Part shown: piece by piece, positions 59,417 through 64,000 of the stretch
Layout of the letters: every line of letters begins with the position of its first letter
Numbering within the stretch: the first letter of the stretch is position 1
Source: Candidatus Cloacimonadota bacterium
GTDB taxonomy: Bacteria > Muiribacteriota > UBA6191
DNA: 64,000 nucleotides
Assembly: GCA_023954715.1 (NCBI GenBank)
Contig: JAGSHD010000002.1
Span: 310,001 to 374,000, forward strand
Direction: 5' to 3'
Position numbers and translations under genes: made by a program
The notes under the pieces: generated by a model
Seen by the model: only the letters and a program-made list of their open reading frames with translations
Database searches by the model: none
What the model was told of the DNA's origin: nothing

Positions 59417-62400
59417 GTCTGCATCGCTACATGATGAAAAGTTGATGAATCCTTTATATGTAAATCTACTTGGTTAAATGGGATCTCAATATCCTCTTTT
59501 TTAAACTCTTCAAATATCTCTGTATATAATTGATCCCAAATAAATGTGTAGTTTGCGATAGTACCTATATAGACTCGTAGCTCAAAGTCAATCGAGCTAG
59601 CACCATAGCCTTGAAACATTACAAAAGGCTCTGGCGTCGTTAAAACTCGATCACAACGACTCGCTACCTTATATAAAATCTCTTTTATTTTTAATGGATC
59701 TTCTTTATAAGCCACTCCTATCTTGAGCTCTAGTCTTAAAGTGGCATCCGTTAAGGACCAATTGACAAGTTTACCTGTAATTAAATCTTTGTTTGGTACA
59801 ACTAGCTCCTTATTATTGAACAAAGTAATCGTAGTAGATCGCATGTTTATCTTATTTACCGTGCCACTTGTTTGATCTATAGTAACGATATCATTTACTC
59901 GAATCGGCTGTTCAAACAGGATAATCAAACCTGACACCAAGTTTGCAAAAATCTCTTGTAATCCAAAACCTAGTCCAACCGTAAAAGCTGCTGCCAACCA
60001 TTGTATATTTTGCCAGCCAATACCTATATTACCTAAGGCTACTGTAGTTCCAATAAAAATAAGGGAATATCTAAAGATCGTAACTACCGCAAAACTCTGC
60101 CCTGCCTCTAGTTTAAGCTTTCTAAGCAATGAAACTTCGAGTAATGCTGGTAAATTACGTACTGAAACAAAAGTAAAAAAAATGATAACCAAACTCAATA
60201 GACAGTCAATCAGAGTCACTGCATATAACTCATTAAATTTTCTCAAAGCCTCTAAATCTGTAGGTATATCTGCTAAGGCTGTTGGATGTGTTAACCACAA
60301 ACGGTATTGATGCAATCTATTAAGAGCAGGTAAAACATCTAACCAAAGCCACCATAAACCAACAACAAAGATAATGGCACTACTACCATCTAAAAACCTT
60401 CGAATCTGATATTGAATCTCTTGTGGTTGAAGAGTAGTTGGAGTGCTCGTTGGATCTTGATAATTTTCAAAAAATCTTGCCTTTCGTAAGTTGAAAAATA
60501 TTCTAAAACATAAAGACTTGAGTAAAATCAGTGTCATTAACCAACACATGGTTTTAAAAAACTTTTGACTCAGTTCTAAGGCTGTTAAATGAAAGCCAAA
60601 GAAGCTTGTTACAGATAATGCTAAAGGAATAGCCACTAAAATCACAAATACTAACGGTAAAACGTTTTTAAACCAACCTTTTGGTTTCCAACGTAATCCA
60701 TCTGCAAGCCATGGTTTAGAAGGATGAAATAAGTGAAACAAGTGATAGCTGAACGCTAGATGAAAAATAATAAAACCTACTTGAAACACAGGGCCGATGT
60801 TATCAAACCAATATGTAAAGGACATGCAAAAAAACAAAACAAATAAAGTAGCTCTTGATTTTATCAATTGATATCTCAAGTTTTGAACGGACTTTGATTG
60901 CCACAAAAAGTGAGCCTCACCTAAACCTTTAGGTAGCAAACAGCAAACACTTAAATTTAATAAAAAGACTAATACTACAAGCTCTTCTATACAGTTACCA
61001 AGTAAAATGAGTTTGGGAATATTATCAAACTGCTGACACCAATTAGCTAAAACTAGCAATGTTGCTGGCCAAAAAACGGCAAGACCAAATGTAAGAAAAA
61101 AGCACTTTAAAGTACTTGCAAAACTAGCAACTTGCTTTTGCAAGATAAGACTGCCACTCTTTTCTATCAATGCTATAATTTTAGCTCTGGTAAATAAGGC
61201 TAGAAGACTTAACAAAGTTGCAAAAAACAACTGCCAATATTGTGCCGTAGCAATCTTTTTAAAAGTACTTTCTCTACTTGCAGCGGTCGACGCTAATAAA
61301 GATTGAAAGTTGTTTATCCATGCTTCATAAAACTGAACCCAGTTTAAATCTGAAGTGCTTCTAATCCAAAGAATGTTTTCCATGACGAGTCTTTTGACAG
61401 ACTCAATTTGAAGTAATAGCCCTTCAGCTTGTGCACTTAAATCTACATTTCTAAGTATGCAAGTTTGATGTTGCTGTACAAGCTTATCAATAATCTTTAT
61501 CTTTTCATTAATAACATCCTTTAATATGGCTTTATCTGGGTTTAAAGTATCTCTTTTAAATTGGCTTTTACTCAATTCAAGCTCTTCTTCAAGTAATAGA
61601 GATTGGGTTTGTAGTTGAATCAACTCGTCTTCTAAGGAAGCGATTAACCGTGAATACTTATCTTGATCTGGTAGCATCAACTTTTGCTGTCTTAACATTA
61701 CTGCTATTACTCTAGATGACCCTACAGCATTCATTTTTTTACTTAAACTTTGATAGTTTATCTTTAACTTTTGATGAAATCGACTGATTCTTTCTTGGTT
61801 GGTCGTATATCCATCAAGCTGTGTTCCCAACTTTGCTTGTAAGTCTGCTAGCTCAGCATTTCGTTTAACAATCTTCTCTAACTCTGGATTAGTTCCTTGC
61901 TTTTTTTGTAATACCTCAGTTGCCCTTTGCTTAGCTTTTTCAGCCTCTTTTTGACGCATATTGCGTAGAGACTCTCTCTCCTTTAATAGAAGAGCTTCGA
62001 GTCCTAGCTGACGATCCTTTGCCCATTTGATTTCTTGATCTAAGTATTGCAATTGCTTTGGATGAACTTCGATTTCTTTTTCATGTAGCTTTAAAAGGGT
62101 ATTCGCTTTAAGATTTTTCAATTGATCAAGCTTATCATTTGTGTTGGATGAGGAATTCGGTGCCAAATTGGGATTTTGCTTTATTCTTTCTAGCTCTGAA
62201 ACAGTCTGTCTTAAAGTAGAAATAATCTTAGGTAAGTTTAAACGTTTTTGCGCTAACTTATCATGATCATTAATTAACACCTGTAGTTTTTCACGCTGGC
62301 TTTTTAGCCCCTCTTCAAGAGTAGATAAAAAGGCTTCTACATCTTGTGTATCTTTCCATGATGTAGGCTTCTTTGGCAGTAATAAGTCTTTATTTTCTCC

Positions 62401-62619
62401 CAACTTGAAGTTTTTTTCGAATTGAAGCAAAGACTCTATTTGAGCATTAATCTCGTTGATCTTACTAGACTCTATCTGTGCTTGTTTTTCTTGCTCTAAG
62501 GCTTCATTTTCAATCTTAGCCTTTTCTACTTCTTGACCGTTTGGTTTTAAAAGATCCACAATTCCGGCAGAATGGTTAATTCCAATGATGAATATAAAAG
62601 TTAACAATAGATGTTTCAT
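59413..62619 (-). CDS. MscK/MscM-type large mechanosensitive channel
   Basis: 1068 residues. A signal peptide is followed by a long periplasmic coiled coil (about 25-430, Gln/Glu/Lys/Leu-rich), about eleven membrane helices and a C-terminal MscS domain (about 860-1060). The pore helix and its follow-on are AAFTVGLGFGLQEIFANLVSGLIILFEQPIRVNDIVTI, with GTVNKINMRSTTITLFNNKELVVPN for the beta domain. It relieves turgor on osmotic downshift; the K+-dependence of MscK cannot be inferred. Tail-to-tail overlap with corA. Confidence 0.92.
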   Translation of the reverse strand: MKHLLLTFIFIIGINHSAGIVDLLKPNGQEVEKAKIENEALEQEKQAQIESSKINEINAQIESLLQFEKNFKLGENKDLLLPKKPTSWKDTQDVEAFLSTLEEGLKSQREKLQVLINDHDKLAQKRLNLPKIISTLRQTVSELERIKQNPNLAPNSSSNTNDKLDQLKNLKANTLLKLHEKEIEVHPKQLQYLDQEIKWAKDRQLGLEALLLKERESLRNMRQKEAEKAKQRATEVLQKKQGTNPELEKIVKRNAELADLQAKLGTQLDGYTTNQERISRFHQKLKINYQSLSKKMNAVGSSRVIAVMLRQQKLMLPDQDKYSRLIASLEDELIQLQTQSLLLEEELELSKSQFKRDTLNPDKAILKDVINEKIKIIDKLVQQHQTCILRNVDLSAQAEGLLLQIESVKRLVMENILWIRSTSDLNWVQFYEAWINNFQSLLASTAASRESTFKKIATAQYWQLFFATLLSLLALFTRAKIIALIEKSGSLILQKQVASFASTLKCFFLTFGLAVFWPATLLVLANWCQQFDNIPKLILLGNCIEELVVLVFLLNLSVCCLLPKGLGEAHFLWQSKSVQNLRYQLIKSRATLFVLFFCMSFTYWFDNIGPVFQVGFIIFHLAFSYHLFHLFHPSKPWLADGLRWKPKGWFKNVLPLVFVILVAIPLALSVTSFFGFHLTALELSQKFFKTMCWLMTLILLKSLCFRIFFNLRKARFFENYQDPTSTPTTLQPQEIQYQIRRFLDGSSAIIFVVGLWWLWLDVLPALNRLHQYRLWLTHPTALADIPTDLEALRKFNELYAVTLIDCLLSLVIIFFTFVSVRNLPALLEVSLLRKLKLEAGQSFAVVTIFRYSLIFIGTTVALGNIGIGWQNIQWLAAAFTVGLGFGLQEIFANLVSGLIILFEQPIRVNDIVTIDQTSGTVNKINMRSTTITLFNNKELVVPNKDLITGKLVNWSLTDATLRLELKIGVAYKEDPLKIKEILYKVASRCDRVLTTPEPFVMFQGYGASSIDFELRVYIGTIANYTFIWDQLYTEIFEEFKKEDIEIPFNQVDLHIKDSSTFHHVAMQT

Positions 62620-62919
62620 AGATTTACTTTGTAAGGATGTCTTTAGATTTTTGTCTCAATCCCCACTATAGAAGAATAAGCCAATCTCAAATCAACGTGT
62701 TTTGTAGCCATTGAAATACTATCCTAAGCCCTGTATTAAAGTCTAGTTGTCTTTAATTATTTCAAAAAGAAATTCTTTGAGTTTTAATCAATAAATACAC
62801 TTACTACAGGCTTTGGATCTACAAGACCTCATCAAGTTGACCCTATATTAAGATTTCGTTATGATGAATACATACCAACTAAAGCCATAAAACACGTTTT
62901 ATAATTTGAAGGGATTAAC
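62620..62919. other. Intergenic stretch upstream of the small membrane protein
   Basis: No gene is supported. A start-less 38-codon open stretch ending at TAA about 62903 looks weakly protein-like but could be chance. Confidence 0.35.
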
Positions 62920-63501
62920 TTGAGCGTTAAAATAAAACAAAGTGATCAAGAAATAAAACTTCTATACAACAAGGCACTATGCGCTATTTTTAAAAATGAA
63001 GAGAAAGAAATCTTTCAAGTTATTCAATCTATGGGGACAGACAAAGATATAACAACAATGATACTAAAATATGATCAAGTTGCATCTAGTTTTTACGGTT
63101 TCGTCAATAGTAACGATTTTGGAGACTTTGATTACTTTGGCCTAACAGATATAGATGGAAATAACTATGGACTGATTCGATGTAATCAAAAGCAAGCACT
63201 GGCAATTTCTAAAGCCATATCAAAGCAAATTCCCGATCTTCCTCACCAAGAGATCGGAGAGTTTTCCACAACAGTAGTGATTGATGAATCATCAGCCATA
63301 CGAATACTCATTGGTGTTCCCGTAGGGATAATATTAATTATACTAATGGCATTTAGTATTGGTCCGCTCTATCATGCTCTTCCTTCAAGCCTTATAGGAA
63401 TTATAGAAAAGCTTTATAATAATTTATGGTTGCTCTACTTTATTATACCTTTCGCTTTTATGGGAATAAACTATCTAATCAACAAAGATTTTGATCAATA
63501 A
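62920..63501 (+). CDS. Small membrane protein of unknown function
   Basis: 193 residues from a TTG with GAAGGGA upstream. The N-terminal about 125 residues are soluble and acidic (KNEEKEIFQVIQSMGTDKDI, NDFGDFDYFGLTDIDGNNYGLIRC), then two membrane helices (about 130-148 and 166-186) and a short tail (NKDFDQ). Not recognised. A convergent ABC permease gene ends 12 bp downstream. Confidence 0.6.
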   Translation: MSVKIKQSDQEIKLLYNKALCAIFKNEEKEIFQVIQSMGTDKDITTMILKYDQVASSFYGFVNSNDFGDFDYFGLTDIDGNNYGLIRCNQKQALAISKAISKQIPDLPHQEIGEFSTTVVIDESSAIRILIGVPVGIILIILMAFSIGPLYHALPSSLIGIIEKLYNNLWLLYFIIPFAFMGINYLINKDFDQ

Positions 63502-63513
63502 TTATAGTTGAGA

Positions 63514-64000
63514 CTACTCATGCCTCAGACACTCTATAGGGTCTAAGCTCGCTGCACGCCTTGCTGGGAAAAACCCAAAAACTATTCCAATAAATGAACC
63601 AAAACAGATAGCTATTATAGTAGCTATACCAACACCAGATAGTGGGATATCTAAAAAGTAGCCGGCTATTTTTAACGAACCTAAAGCCATAGAGGTCCCT
63701 AACAAACTACCAAACATAGCTAGCACCATGGACTCGCATAAAAATTGCGCTAGAATATCTCTGTTTCTTGCTCCTAGGGCTTTTCTAATGCCTATTTCTT
63801 TGGTTCTTTCCATTACAGTAACAAGCATAATATTCATGATACCTATTCCTCCAACCAAGAGAGATATAGCAGCAATAATGAAAACTCCACCAGTTAATAT
63901 TCTGCTAAAACTGTTAAACTGCTCTATAGACTCACTGATACTTTTAACTCCAAAGTCATTGGGGTCATCAGCCAAAATTTTATGACGCTTTCTCATCAAC
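63514..64000 (-). CDS. MacB-type FtsX-domain ABC permease (5' end outside window)
   Basis: The last 162 codons of a permease. The frame is still open at the window edge; the TTG at 63999 is internal. The FtsX domain is complete: RILTGGVFIIAAISLLVGGIGIMNIMLVTVMERTKEIGIRKALGARNRDILAQFLCESMVLAM, then two more helices and FGFFPARRAASLDPIECLRHE, the canonical MacB ending. It acts in export or lipoprotein handling with an ATPase that must lie upstream. Confidence 0.92.
   Translation of the reverse strand, partial: LMRKRHKILADDPNDFGVKSISESIEQFNSFSRILTGGVFIIAAISLLVGGIGIMNIMLVTVMERTKEIGIRKALGARNRDILAQFLCESMVLAMFGSLLGTSMALGSLKIAGYFLDIPLSGVGIATIIAICFGSFIGIVFGFFPARRAASLDPIECLRHE

Noticed and set aside
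62823..62903. Start-less open stretch before the small membrane protein
   Set aside because: Weakly protein-like, but short enough to be chance and without a start or flanking evidence.
1..64000. tRNA, rRNA, transposase, integrase or prophage genes
   Set aside because: None recognised by reading; a tRNA scan would settle the short RNAs, which I cannot run.

Overview
The window is a low-GC (about one third G+C) chromosomal segment of a diderm bacterium. Evidence for an outer membrane and periplasm is a tripartite-type RND pump, lipoproteins, a large MscK-type channel and proteins ending like outer-membrane barrels. A sigma-54 enhancer-binding regulator with a matching -24/-12 promoter, quinol NO reductase, NnrS, class III cyclase, SpoIIE-type PP2C phosphatases and HEAT-repeat signalling proteins point to a proteobacterial or deltaproteobacterial/Bdellovibrionota-like lineage, but I cannot fix the taxon. 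TGA is a normal stop codon here. I see no rRNA, tRNA, CRISPR array, intact transposase or prophage.

Layout. 0-7 kb: a truncated membrane protein, a WYL regulator divergent from an epoxide-hydrolase-like gene, two same-frame ORFs split by one TGA, and a STAND-like ATPase regulator. 7-12 kb: a catalase-like gene in an operon with that regulator, a secreted protein, an unlisted 48-residue LGF-rich peptide gene, and two decayed genes. Three sites here share a 10-bp-periodic GTAAT array set 44-45 bp upstream of a -10 box. 12-15.4 kb: small metabolic and modification genes. 15.5-21.1 kb: the NO module nnrS, qnorB and norR, with sigma-54 promoter and three NorR-type sites.

21.6-29.4 kb: an operon of MFS/HEAT transporter, cyclic-nucleotide-binding protein, PP2C phosphatase and STAS antagonist, followed by rsmE, rsfS and an AI-2E family permease. 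29.5-39.3 kb: recA, a HEAT-repeat nucleotide cyclase, ruvB, an ABC ATPase and a multi-receiver PP2C phosphatase. The cyclase, the cNMP-binding protein and the two phosphatases could form one cAMP/partner-switching network; that is inference.

39.5-51.7 kb: a secreted protein of exact 33-residue repeats, a binding protein plus hybrid histidine kinase pair, a secreted DTKPGYG-repeat protein, an ECF sigma operon ending in an unusual GspF-GspE fusion ATPase, a large putative outer-membrane protein and a TPR lipoprotein. 51.7-64 kb: a zincin, an isochorismatase-like hydrolase, a TetR-MFP-RND operon with a clear operator, CorA, an MscK-type channel, a small membrane protein and the truncated end of a MacB-type permease.
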